Source of the DNA: Leucocoprinus leucothites | Taxonomy: Eukaryota; Basidiomycota; Agaricomycetes; Agaricales; Agaricaceae | Assembly: GCA_013368445.1 (NCBI GenBank) | Contig: JAACJO010000006.1 | Location: forward strand, 186,001-250,000 | Direction: 5' to 3' | Length of the DNA stretch: 64,000 nt | In this document: positions 33,817 through 45,383 of the stretch, piece after piece | Position numbering within the stretch: position 1 is the stretch's first letter | Layout: each line of letters begins with the position of its first letter | Translations under genes and position numbers: made by a program | The notes under the pieces: generated by a model | The model's database searches: none | Seen by the model: the letters and a program-made list of their open reading frames with translations, nothing else | Told to the model about the DNA's origin: nothing

Positions 33817-34479
33817 TGTTATGTATATTGATTATATCTAGCATTTGTTCTGTTTACAACACAAAGTTGATATTAGCTTTACTTAAGTAATATCACAATT
33901 ATGTTTTCTCTCTTATTTATTCTTGTATTTTCTTATCTTATTTAGTCTCATTTGTCTTAGCTTATTATGACTCATTATGACTTGTTTGGTTTTGTTTATG
34001 TTCTGATGACATGTGATTGTTAAATATAGCTGTGCTATATTTGGACTTACCTTGTGATCTAGTCAGATGATCAAAGAGGAACTTCTTTAGAAGAACTTCT
34101 AAAGCTTCTTTGACAGATCACATCTTATATAGTTTAATTAGTATTAAGAAAGCTGTATGCTTCTCTTCTTTCATTAGAAGGCCTTAGCCCTAGTTAATAT
34201 TAGATACAGACTTGTATCATATATAAGCTGTTGACATCTACCAAGGAGAAACATCATTTCTACTTGGTTAGGTGGAGACTCAATAGGAGCCTTTATCTAC
34301 AAAGTTGAATTGAACTTAAGTCACTCAAGATCTCAATTACTAAAAGTCTTAACTCTATAATCGCCATATTATACTCTGACTTTGTAAACAACTTTGTCAC
34401 TTACCGAGGAGTCCCCTTTAATAAGATCAAGTCGATACTTATCGCACCAGCTTAGGACTGGGCCAGTGTCACTGTAACA
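33817..34479 (+). mobile_element. LTR D, 663-bp LTR-like element (copy 1)
   Basis: Starts TGTTATGTATATTG and ends GTCACTGTAACA. An inverted, truncated copy lies at 51879-52534, which defines the ends. The flanking five bases (CCTTT and GCCCC) do not match. On the left lies Gypsy B pol and on the right the Helitron, so this is either a rearranged solo LTR or one end of a larger lost element. It contains two imperfect tandem copies of a 14-bp AGAAGTTCTTCT-type repeat (read on minus) near 34081-34114. Compared with copy 2, many CG sites have become TG or CA. Confidence 0.75.
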
Positions 34480-37400
34480 GCCCCCAATAGCTCCTGAGCA
34501 GAACATGTGTACTCCTTTCTATGATCAGTAACCTGGTTTTGAGCCTTGAATTAGGGCATGGAAGTTAACATCATTGAATTGGCCATGCAGCTTTCCTATC
34601 TGTCGAAGACAGAAATCATACATGTGTTTCCAGGTTGAAAGATGTTTAGTCACACTGAATCACACACCCACAAGTCCTTGATTGCTGCTGTGGCAATGCT
34701 CAATGACAACAAGCACACCAGACTTGTATATCACACACATGAAAAGTGAGCAGAGATGGCACAATGTTTTGGACTAGCCACGGAATCATCTGTTCAACTG
34801 TCTTCCACCACACTAAATCAGACTCCCCCCATGCAAGCAGATAAACCTTACTTATCTGTTATGGACACCAATTACCTGAATCCACCATCCCCTGAAACCA
34901 TCAAGTTGGCAGAAATTCGATACCATGACTGAATGAGCAATACTGCCATACAAATGTGGGTCTGCTGTGTATATGCAAGGTAATTACCACAGAGGACCGT
35001 GTTGCTCTTTGTACTTGCAGAGCTCCCAAACAAAGCTCACTTGCAGCCTGCATGGCACCATTCTGCACATGTGTTATACAGTGGATTGCTATTGCATCCC
35101 TCAGGCTTGGTTGACAATGAAAAGGGTTATGTGTGTGTGGAGTGTATGTGCTCTCTCAAGGCCAACTGTTTACCCCAGCTGTCACTTGCAAATAGCCTTT
35201 TTTTAGGTGAAATCCCTTTCAAACTTCAAATCCTGATGCTTGCTGAGATCATCCTCATTTCAAGATATTTTCCTGCTGCCTATGTCATCAAATTATATCC
35301 TCGTGATCCCACTGCCTGATATTGGGATCCTGCACTTTTCAATAATGGACTCAAAGGAAATGTTGCAACATACCCCCTGAATACACCCAAACTGGCAGAT
35401 TTCATTATGAACAATACAATGCCTCCACCACCTATCATCTTGGCATCAACAATTTGTGTTGCATTTGTCAGTCCTTATGGCAACCTGGAGCTGTGTTTCC
35501 CTAATATTGTTCTTGTTTGTTGATTACATATTTGTGATGCACTGAACTGGCTTAAACATAACAACCCTCTGTATGCCAACATTGAGATTTCCGAGAGCTG
35601 ACTTGCTCTGCTTTCTGACAATAATGTACCAGAGGAAATACATCAGAGTGCATGTGTAACACACAACCCAGACCTCCTCGCTCTAGAAACAATTGGCTAT
35701 GTGCCTGATGGAGAGGAATGTAAGTGTGTTTCATGAAGGTTTTTTAGAACCATGCAAACTCATGTATTATACCCTGAAAAAGTTGATCCTCAGCCAATTT
35801 CCACTGGAGTGAACATACAAGTGCAGTGCACTATTTCCAGTAAGATAGTTATTATCCAATACAGATTGAAGTTTGGCTAAGTTATTATACAGATCTTAGA
35901 CATCCCACCAATGACAAGGATCCCAGGTTGACAGGAGATTTTGGTATGGTCATCCCCTTATAGTTGTAGGAATCTACTTATACATAAGTAGGACCTTGCA
36001 CAATACTGTTCCATTCTTCAAGTGTAGCTGATGCTATGGGAACTGGTCTAATGGATGCAGATATTGGAGCAGCAGCTTTTGTGAACACTGCAAGCTCACA
36101 TATTGGTCAAACACACTTGAAAGTTTACAGAGGAGGGCAGTTTGTCAATGAATATCTGCATATCAACTGTGAAACAGGGCTGCGCTTTGATAGAGGACCT
36201 GACAACCCCAACCATCTTCTTGGGGCTTTTCCTATACTCTTCCCATATGGTATCGGGGGGTTTGAAACAGATTGTGAGATTGACATTCCATATGAAGTAC
36301 ATGCTCACTGGGCCCTGGATTACTGTGACAGGCGATTTTGCCACAACTACTTTTTCATCCATCCCAATGATATTCAGTGTCATACAGAAATGTCAGATGA
36401 GTTGAGCAGTCACATTCCAGATGTTGAGTTTAGACTTCATACATAATCATAACCTTATCACCCATCTTTGCTGGGAAGACTTCAACCAAGTGAGCCAGGA
36501 GGAAGATGAAGGAGTGCTGGTTAGCAATCCTACTGTCAGGGCCTTTTGACATGCAATGCATGCTGCCTCAGTTCAGATACCTCACACTGATACTGCCTTG
36601 TATGCTCTCTGAAGTGTTATTTGGAGTGACATTGCTGCATATGGCCTGCTGAGTTTATAGATCACACTGAACCCTTCAGACATTCATAACCCTGTTGTGC
36701 AAGTGTTGGCAGGTCAAGATATAGATCTTGACAAATTTGATAATGAAGTGGGGCCAAGCAGCACAGAACAAGCTGCAAACATAGCAAAGGACCCAGTTGC
36801 TGGGTCTCTCTATTGTCACCATGTAATGCAGGCAGTACTTGAAGGGCTTTTTGGTATCAAGGGTATTCAGTGAGGGTCACATGTACACTGACAACTAGGA
36901 GTATTGGGTCTGGTAAAGGGATATGTAGGCATGATTGAGGCCCAAGGTCAGGGCATGCTTCATCTCCATATTATAATGTGGTTGATGAACACCCCAACAT
37001 CCTCTAAGCTTGCAGCTGTGCTACAGACTGTCGATTTTCAGGAGAGGGTTGCCAAATATATTGTGACATGCATTCATGCAGACATTGATGAGTTGAGTGA
37101 TGAAGCTGTTCAATGCATTCCAAAGGATCACAACATTGGTTACAACCAACCACCAAATCTGATTTGTGATGACTATGAAGAACAGTTTCATCTGAGAGAG
37201 AAGCTACTTGCATGTAATCTGCAGCTACACATGTGTGGGGCAGCATGTTTACAGAAGATGGATGGTCACTATCAGTGTAAAAGGAGTGCTCCTTTCGAAT
37301 GGAGTGATACTGACTGGATTGAACCAGATGGATGATGGGCTTCCAAACACTATTGTTCAATGTTGAACAATTACAACCCATTGGTTCTTGTTGGCACCCA

Positions 37401-39719
37401 CTCAAACAATGACATCAAGCTGGTCACTAAAGGGCCTGAAACAAAGGACATGGCATGGTACTTGACCAATTACAAAACCAAGGCTCAGCATGGATTGTAC
37501 AACACTTCAGCTCTGGTTGGGAAATGCTTTGCAGAGGGCAACATACAGGCTCTCCACCTCATCAATATTGAGAAATGAACAAAGGCCATGCTTACCCAAT
37601 CACTCAACATGCTAAACCACTACAAGGAATTTGGAATTCCACAGATGGCTGCTGCTTTGCAAGGCCTTCCAGATCAATACATCTCACATTGGCACATTCT
37701 GATATATCTTGAAAGTGTTTGAAGTGCATTATTCAAAGTTTTCCTGGAGTTGAAACTGAGTAGTAGAACACATTGGGGTAGTGAGAGATCTTGGGTATGT
37801 AGCTCTTTATTTTCTCAAGAGTCTGCTCTCACAGATGGTGCTAGCTTAGATTTGTCAAGGAGAACATTGAACTTAATGACCAGTTGTGTGATTATCAACA
37901 TCGAGGTGACATGCTGGAGGACTATTGCTTATATGACTTTGAACTCAAGACTTATGATACTGTGGCAATACCACAAGAGTGACCAGTCACTACACATGGT
38001 CCAGCAGTACATCAATGAATACCTTACAGACTACCACTGAAGACTGCATGCCATAGGGTACTCAAGGCACCAGATCATGAGACATGCCCTAACTTCATCA
38101 GCAAATGGTTCCCTTGCAATGATTGTGCTGAATGCAGGGAGTTGTATTCTGCGATGGTACTACTAGTGTTCAAACCATGGAGAGCCTTAGTTGACTTATG
38201 CCCTACTGATACAATGTTTCACAAGCAACTCAAGACTTTTCTTGGTAGCACATCCTCATGGCTTAGACAAATTCTTGCAAATATCCAATACTACCATGAA
38301 TTGATGGACAGAAGAATCTGGAGACAAGAAGAATGAGTTGCAGAGGAGAATGGCACTGTACAAATAACAGAAGAGGGGGAGGATGAAGATGACGTTAATG
38401 TGGTGATTCAGACAGACCACATACAACCTTGAGAAACCACTGAAGAGGAGATTGAACAGGCCAGGATCAGGAAGAAGAATGTTAAACTCACAATGTTTGT
38501 AGAGGTGGCAATTAACTCAGCCATTGAATTTGGTGCATAAGACAGGCTGTAGGCCACACATATATGTAGCTAATGGTATCTCTACTAGGCATATTCAATG
38601 GTACCACACAACTTTCGAGTCAGCAGACTATATGCAAAATCATGGAAAATGAGATCCCAAACCTCTGAAGATAGGCTGAACAGCTGAAGAGCATGACTTG
38701 GAATAATGCCTCCACCATTTCAAATAGACCAATGACCTTGCCCCCAATCACAACTTCATCATCCACACCCTCTGTTTCAGATATGAACAATACACCAAGA
38801 CTACATGCAATAGTACTTGATCTGCACTGCAGATCTGATTGAGTGAGCCTACTGTCACTGAAGACCGACCAGAGGCTTCTGCATGATATAGTCAAAGACA
38901 ACCTTCTCAAACAGTTAAATGGCATACCAACTGATCAACTTCTCATGGTTTGCATTGGGGGAGGTTGTACAGGGAAGACCCAGGTGATTTCAGAGATCAC
39001 AAAGTCTTATGATGAACATAGTGTTCTAGGATGGCTGTTGAAAGTGGTGACATCAGGGGTTGCTGCTACATTGATTGATGGAGAGACACTACACAGTTGG
39101 CTGAAAATAGGAATAGCACCATGGCAAGGTAATGAGTGGATGGCAAAAGCAACAAAGAAGACTCATGAGCAATGAAAGGCAAAGATTCTCCCAAGACAAC
39201 TCCTCATCATTGATGAATGCTCCATGATGACCTCAAAGCTTCTTGCAATAACGTCTCAATTGACAGACTATGTTTGTAGCCACATCTGTGAGGGAGGCAG
39301 TACTGGAGGTCTACTATTTGGAGGCCTTGATGTCATCATGTTTGGTGATTTTCACCAATTCCCTCCTGTTTGTTGAGGAGGAGTTGCACTCTATGAGACA
39401 CCATGAGATGAGCATGATATAATAGGTCATGCTATCTATCACCAGTTTACAAAGGTGTTGATACTGTGTGAACAGATGTGCATTTGTGATCCCAAATGGC
39501 TTGACCTCCTGTGATGCCTTAGAGCAGGAGACTGCACTGCCACTCACATAGACTTACTGAGGAGAATGACCCTCACTAATCCTGGATGTGAGGTCCCTGA
39601 TTTCAACACAGCCCCATGGAATGAGGCTGTCCTTGTTACTTCCCATTATCTTGTTCAAGACATGTGGAACAAGCAATGTCTGGCCCAACATTTCCAGTGA
39701 ACAGGCAGTTGTTACTTCA
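34480..39719 (+). mobile_element. Helitron, decayed and 3' truncated
   Basis: A 5.2-kb stretch coding for a RepHel protein in pieces. Neither the 5' TC start nor the 3' hairpin with CTRR end is visible: the left side abuts LTR D and the right side stops at the Tc1 element inside the helicase. 34480-34640 shows no coding signal I recognise. Confidence 0.8.
34640..39719 (+). pseudogene. Helitron RepHel protein (N-terminal domain, HUH Rep, PIF1-like helicase)
   Basis: Four parts in order. (1) 34640-35750: a Cys-containing N-terminal region of the type fused to fungal Helitrons, with LANSLFLGEIPFKLQILMLA near 35190. (2) 36036-36446: Helitron-like N domain with FPYGIGGFETDCEIDI. (3) 36904-37580: Rep nuclease with the HUH motif as HLH (36961-36969) and a two-tyrosine motif YLTNYK (37459-37476). 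(4) 38840-39719: PIF1-like helicase with Walker A GGGCTGKT (about 38957-38980), Walker B LLIIDECSMM (about 39200) and FGDFHQFPP (about 39340). The Rep nuclease residues and helicase ATPase motifs survive although at least 15 stops and frame changes break it. The last helicase motifs are lost at the Tc1 boundary. Confidence 0.85.
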
Positions 39720-39721
39720 TA

Positions 39722-39931
39722 CAGTGGCTCAAAAAACTGTCCCAATGTTTTCGCATTTTGGACATATTTGCTAATACCAGGGCAGATATATGGCCTAGCA
39801 TCCTGAAAATATTCACACAGGTACCTTGACATATTGGGAGCATATATTCCCATGATCACATGACCTTGTCCATCAATGAATTATTAATGAATTATCGAAA
39901 ATATCTACTCATTGGGACAGTTTTTTGACCC
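39722..39931. repeat. Tc1 copy 1, left terminal inverted repeat
   Basis: 210 bp. The outer 22 bases (from GGCTC, with AAAAAACTGTCCCAATG) recur in inverted orientation at the inner edge (39910-39931, CATTGGGACAGTTTTTTG), so the TIR is itself flanked by a short inverted repeat. Confidence 0.9.
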
Positions 39932-39947
39932 TCTGTTATCTACCTAC

Positions 39948-41002
39948 TCAATACTTTGTATGACCTCCTCTTGCCCTGACAACTGCCTCAATCCTTCTGG
40001 GCATGGTTTCTATCAGCCTTTGGCACCTTTCTGCTGGAATCTTATTCCACTCCTCTACTAGCCTCTCCCACAATTCAAATACTCCCTTAGGTGGTCTTTC
40101 ATATGCCTTCAGCTGGTCCTTCAGGTAGGTCCAGAGGTGTTCAATGGGATTTAGGTCAGGGAATTGTGCAGGGCATGATAGAACTTGAATGTTGTTGTCC
40201 ACAAACCATTGTTGTCCCAGTTTTGAGATGTGTTTTGGGTCATTATCCTGCTGGAATATCCTCTCCTCCTCCTCCATCTCCAACTTTTCAAAGCTTTCCA
40301 CCACCCCATTGTCCAAAATCTCGCAGTATTTCACTGCATCCATATTCCCTTGAACCTCAATCAGCTTTCCTACCCCATTCCACCCCATACACCCCCACAC
40401 CATCATGTTACCACCTCCTCCATGTTTGACAGTAGGGAGAGTGGTCCTATCTGACAGTGGTTCCCCCCTCTCCTTCCAGGTATACACCTTTCCATCTGAC
40501 CCAATCCTGTTGATCTTTGTTTCATCTGTCCACAACACCCTCTTCCAGTCCTCCACTGTCCAATTCCTATGTTCATGTGCAGAGTCAAGGCATTCCTCAC
40601 AATGTTGCTTTTTGAGTAGAGGTCATTTGATCTTGGTTACAGAGCAAAATCCATTATCCTGAAGGGTATTTCTGACAGTTTGGGGTGTGACAGGGTCAGA
40701 CAGAGTAGAGTTAATGAAATTTGTAGCCTGGACAGCATTATCTAGCTTTCCAGAGGTTATTTGGTGAATTATTGCTTTTTTATCATGAGGAGAAAGCTTG
40801 GAAGGACGTCCTCCCTTGTTGTTTTCCTTGTCCCCATCAACTTCTTTATTGATCCTCCCAACAGTAGACTTGCCTAGACCAGTTTTATGTTCAATATGGC
40901 ACAAGGAATAGCCATCTTTGAGAAGAGAAGTGACTTGGGAGTATTAGGTAGAGGAGATAGCTTTCATGATGTAGTGGCAGGAAGAAAGACAGTTGTAGCC
41001 AT
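39948..41002 (-). pseudogene. Tc1-like DD34E transposase, copy 1
   Basis: Cut-and-paste transposase of about 350 codons. The N-terminal part has two helix-turn-helix segments (SLLKDGYSLCHIEHKTGLGK, then GRPSKLSPHDKKAIIHQI). The catalytic part is intact: first Asp in LWTDETK (near 40530), second in FQQDNDPKH, and the Glu in DLNPIEHLW. Exactly 34 residues lie between the second Asp and the Glu, hence DD34E. One TGA at 40623-40625 lies where Arg (CGA) would be expected between the binding and catalytic parts, and the first about 30 codons need one frame change near 40945. The start at 41002 is the likeliest ATG by length. Everything from 40904 to 39948 is one frame apart from that TGA. Confidence 0.9.
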
Positions 41003-41104
41003 CTCAACATGTCAACCAAGGTCACATGATCTTGTTTACTACTCCCACACCTGCCCTGATGCTCCCCTGGCATGTTACAAGATAGATACTGGGAGGCTGA
41101 CAGG

Positions 41105-41314
41105 GGGTCAAAAAACTGTCCCAATGAGTAGATATTTTTAATAATTCATTACTAATTCATTGATGGACAAGGTCATGTGATCATGGGAATATATGCTCCC
41201 AATATGTCAAGGTACCTGTGTGAATATTTTCAGGATGCTAGGCCATATATCTGCCCTGGTATTAGCAAATATGTCCAAAATGCGAAAACATTGGGACAGT
41301 TTTTTGAGCCACTG
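41105..41314. repeat. Tc1 copy 1, right terminal inverted repeat
   Basis: 210 bp, inverse of 39722-39931 with only a few mismatches (near 41135-41150). It has the same inner inverted motif at 41105-41126. Confidence 0.9.
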
Positions 41315-41316
41315 TA

Positions 41317-43223
41317 CATTGTCCTCAACTTTGCAAGTGCATAGATAATTGATAAATTGTACCCCTTCTTCTTTGCAAAGTTTATTAAGATGAGCTGTCA
41401 GTGCTGATTCAGCATTATTGTTTTTGCTGATATTCATCAGACTTCCATCTCCTCCTTGATTAATATCAGGAGTACTTTGCAAAGTATTTTGATCCATTGT
41501 CCTATTTTGTATTGCTCTATCAAAGTCATGACTTCTATTTATAAGAGCTCGGATGGATGTTCTCTTTCTCCATATATGTTACCTTCATGAAAAGGAGGTT
41601 TCCTATTTCATTGAGGTCTTTCTGGTAGAACTCTGATCAGAGAAGGCTGATCTCATAGTTGATCTAAATTTTCAAGAAGAGGGTCACCCCTTCTGAATGT
41701 GCGTCTAACCACTGTTAATGGATCTTCCAGAGGTGGTACATATGATGGGTAATTTTTAAGGTTCACCCTTTCATATATGTTTTCTTTTCACTGTTTATGT
41801 TGGTGATCAGATAAACTTTTGTCTAATTGACTCTGGTTGTGCTTTCTCAAAGGAGATTCTTGAACTATTTCTCTGTGAGATTGTTGCATCAAATGTTCTA
41901 AGAGTCTTTGTTCAGAGGAATGAGGTAGTCTGTCTGAGTCACCAGTCTCAGGAGTGTACTCCTGAGGGGGATCTTTGTACCTCGAAAAGTCATATGGAGA
42001 AGGCAATTGAGAATAACTAAAGGATCTAGATTGTGATCTATTTCCAGGAGATCTTGGATCATCTGTGGGATGCAAGCTTATGCTTCTTAGACATTCATTT
42101 AAGTCTCACATTTCATCCTCATCCACATATGACAAATGATCATCATAGTTGGATTGATCATTGAGTGGTGTTTGTTCAGGTATTTCGACCTCAGATTCAC
42201 TCTCCTCCTTGATTTGTATGGATCAATGGGGATATGGGGTTCGCTTTCTAGGCATGAGAGGCTTTATCTCAGGCTTAGTGCTAGAACCCTGAATGAATTC
42301 AGGCTTGCTAATGAGACTTCTGTCGGGTCTCAGAGCAATATACTAGAACCACATTGAGGTCTCTTCCCCTTCTTATCAGAGTCAGAAGACTTTGGAGATT
42401 TAGGGCTTAGATTGTCAGAGGAAGACAAACTATTCCTATGGGGGTCGAGATAATAATCCAAAGGGTCATAGGAAGAGCTATTGCCATTCCCTGGGACAGC
42501 GGGTAAGGGGCAATGGGCCCATACACCCTCAGAAGATCCTAAGACTGTCATAGGTGTCTCAGATTCTTTACACTTTGGAAAATGACTTTCTATAAATATA
42601 GCTTGGTTTCCCATGAATACTGTATTATTATGTATACACATGAATAGGTAATTCTTTTTATCAAGGGTGCATCCTAAATGGATCATAATTTCCATTTTGG
42701 AACTGAGAGCATTTTTTCTAACTTCATCAGGTAAGAAAACATGTGCTCCGCAACCAAATGCCTTTAAGTGATTAATCAAAGGCTTTCTGCCAGAGATCAT
42801 CTCAGATGGTGTCCTCTAATTCAAACATGATAATGGTGTTTGATTGTAAACATGTGTTGCATAGTGAAGTGCGAAATTCCACCAGCCATCAGGAATACAT
42901 GTGTGTTTGCACATCACCTGCATTTTCTCATGAAGAGTCCAGTGCATGTGTTCCACATGACCATTCTGTTCATGAACATGTGGTGCACTCATTTCATGAG
43001 TTGTTCCATTCATGGCTAACCAATGCTTTAGGTGGGCTGAAGTGAATTCTCTGCCTATATCGGTTTGAAGAGTTTTCGTATTATGGCCTATTTGCATCTT
43101 GTTCATGTTGATGAAAGCAATAAGCAAATCAGCTGTTTCTAATTTCTTCTTTAATAAACCAATCCAAGCATGGGAAGAGTAATTGTTGACCATCATCAGA
43201 ACATATTTATGTTTGTAGTACAA
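41317..43223 (-). pseudogene. pol: Copia pol fragment: integrase core and linker, copy 1
   Basis: The minus strand from 43223 encodes the Copia integrase core: YVLMMVNNYSSHAWIG, TLQTDIGREFTSAHLKHW (catalytic Asp), then NGHVEHMH (catalytic Glu region) at about 42960. The integrase C terminus follows at 42800-42590 (LKAFGCGAHVFLPDEVRKN). After that comes a low-complexity Ser/Pro/Arg linker down to 41317, broken by many stops between 42330 and 42080. The RT and RNase H that should follow are missing, cut at the Tc1 boundary. The upstream part of the same gene is at 51549-51878, beyond the nested Gypsy C. Confidence 0.85.
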
Positions 43224-43228
43224 TAATG

Positions 43229-43925
43229 TGTTAAGATTTACAGTCAGAGGGCCTAGTAACGTCACGTGTCACAACATGTGATTGGGTTATGTAAGACAGT
43301 GGCTAACTGGTCTTTAACCTACTTCAATTAATAAGCTTGAGTATTCTCGAAAGCTCAGTAAGAGAAGGCCAAGAAGACTTGAGATAAGTCTAAGGTAGCA
43401 CGAGGTTCGAGACAACAACAATGATACAAGTGAATTCAAGGCAGGGCAAGTAAACACAAGTAGTCCGGGAAACAAAGGAAAGATTAAACTTGCATTTAAT
43501 CTTCCAAATACAAAGTCCTTAAATACTAACTAACTGAAATGATATCAAGCTATGAAACTACAACTACAAGTCCGGAATCACTATCACAATTCTGATAAAT
43601 ACATATCTGTCTGCTGATGTAACAGCTATCATAGTTAGATATCAAATAGTTCCAATCCAAATGCGATGTCCATAAAACCATCATTGTCTGTTTATCAATC
43701 TTATTAGTCCATAACAATCAAACTGCAAAACCATTTCTCCTGATCCTCCTAATGACGTCTGTCCAGTTGTACTCGTCCCAATTGACATTGAATTGTTCTT
43801 CTTCCACATCAAACTTCCCAACATACTCTTCCCAATCTAGAACCACAGCTTCGGACCATGTGGCTGTGTTGGCATCTAAGATGATTAAGTCACAGTGGGC
43901 GTCAATCAAATTGATGTTTATAACA
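43229..43925 (-). repeat. Gypsy C 3' LTR (697 bp), copy 1
   Basis: Starts TGTTAAG and ends ATAACA in plus orientation. It is 452 bp longer than the partner LTR; the extra block is 43361-43812. Confidence 0.92.
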
Positions 43926-45371
43926 TTATCCCTTTTGTAGGACTTGATGTCCTCATCAACGTCCTTATCCAAATCAGGCTCAGTAATCTCCATAGGGCTC
44001 TCCTGTGATGTTGGCAATTGTGATGTCATTGTAGGGGTCATCATACTCTTCTCCATAAGCATCCCTATGATCATAACCTCCATCTGAGACTCATCAAGGT
44101 CTGAGGTGGCATTGGGTACGAGGTCGATGGCGAGGTGTTTGGTAATGCATATGTCTGGTGTCAAGAGTCGGGCAAGCTGGAGAACACAGCGGTAGAACTT
44201 GTGTTCTACTTGCGTCTGTTGAGTTGAGTCCCACATGGAGGAAGACTTCACTTTTCCTTTGTCGTTGGCATCGAATGGGTTGGATCAGGTGGGTTTCTTG
44301 AGCTGAAGTGGTTTGGGAAGAAGGTAAGGGGAGGTCTCCGGGTCTAAATACTTGGGATGGATGTTTGCAGGTAAGGATAGGTTTGAGCCATTGTCGTTCT
44401 CGATCAGAGACTCCGCTGATGAATGAGGTGAGGGGAAAGAGGTGTAATTGTGGGAACTTTGCGATGGCTTGTTGTTGTAGGACCTGTGTGAATTCTCGGG
44501 TGGTACATGATCGGTGTTTGTTGAGGAAGCAATATCTTCTGAGATGTCCGGAGGTGGAATGTTGGCAGTAGTGGCAGGTGTAATGTTCGCATTGGTCCAT
44601 GAAATGACCATAGACCCTACAGATTGTGCAGTATTCTCTCGGTGTAGTACTTTCAGGGGTGGGAATCGAGTCAGGTTCTGTTTGTGGCAGTTGTAGTCTA
44701 TAATCATTCATTCCAGCCTGTTCCATTCTCTAAGGGGTGTCAGGTTGAGCCATATCAGGAAGTTCAGTGGGAACTCCATTGGCTCCATCATCGGGTCCAT
44801 CTGGGTACTGGAGAGTAGGAAGTTCAGATCCTTGTCGAGTCTCGCTAGGCTCACTTGGATCTGGAGCCTTTGGGAAAGCATGAAGGGCTTGTTCAGCCGC
44901 TGACACAATTTTCCTAATGACAGGCGATTCAACAGTTCAGCGAAGTGAACTAGCATGACACTTGAAGGAATGTGAGTGGTGGAGCAACATGTGTTTAAGA
45001 AATAGGAGAGTAGTCCAGTCCTCCCTGAATAGGTCGAATTGAACAGCATCGAGTGAATCTTTGCGGAGAGTGGCCCTAGCTTCAGTGAAGGGGGCATTGT
45101 AGAGTTGGAAGGTTCAAATGGCTCTAGTGGGGTCAGTGTAGGTTTCTTCTGGTGAGGAATCTTCCGAAATTGAGGAAGAGGACTGAGTGATGGTCGTGGC
45201 TGGAGGGGCAATGACATAGCTTGTTCCTATTCCGGGTGAGGTGTACGTTGGAGGGTGTGGAGATAAACGACTGGAGTTTGACGTAGTGTCTGATTTGCAA
45301 AGGGGTACTAGGGGTGTATTGGATTGGTAGGTGTATGGTTCTGGAGTGGTGTTTGGAATGAGATGTTGCAT
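43718..45371 (-). pseudogene. Accessory sense ORF after Gypsy C pol (two zinc knuckles), copy 1
   Basis: Starts at 45371, thirteen bases after the pol stop region. One frame runs 45371-44094 with three stops (near 45112, 44940 and 44731). The N-terminal half is Ser/Thr/Pro-rich, then a helical segment, then CTICRVYGHFMDQC (C-x2-C-x4-H-x4-C) directly followed by CHYCQHSTSGHLRRYC (C-x2-C-x6-H-x4-C) near 44645-44555. After a frame change, 44251-43718 is open for 177 codons; its acidic C-terminal 69 codons lie within the 3' LTR. It is not gag, since gag lies upstream with its own knuckle. Nucleic-acid binding is the likely role; the family is unknown to me. Confidence 0.6.
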
Positions 45372-45383
45372 GATTCTGGTTTT

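Larger units (their letters stand above)
39722..41314 (-). mobile_element. Tc1-like element, copy 1
   Basis: 1,593 bp with 210-bp terminal inverted repeats beginning CAGTGGCTCAAAAAACTG and a TA on each side (39720-39721 and 41315-41316), as Tc1/mariner insertion requires. It encodes a DD34E transposase on the minus strand. Its left flank is Helitron helicase and its right flank is Copia integrase linker, so the flanks do not rejoin to one element. Confidence 0.95.

Noticed and set aside
34480..39719. Giant cargo-carrying element such as a Starship
   Set aside because: No tyrosine-recombinase captain gene or cargo genes are visible; everything resolves to known retrotransposon, Helitron or Tc1 parts.
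40091..40429. Plus-strand open frame across the Tc1 transposase
   Set aside because: Antisense shadow of the DD34E catalytic region; Pro/Ser-rich with no recognisable motif.
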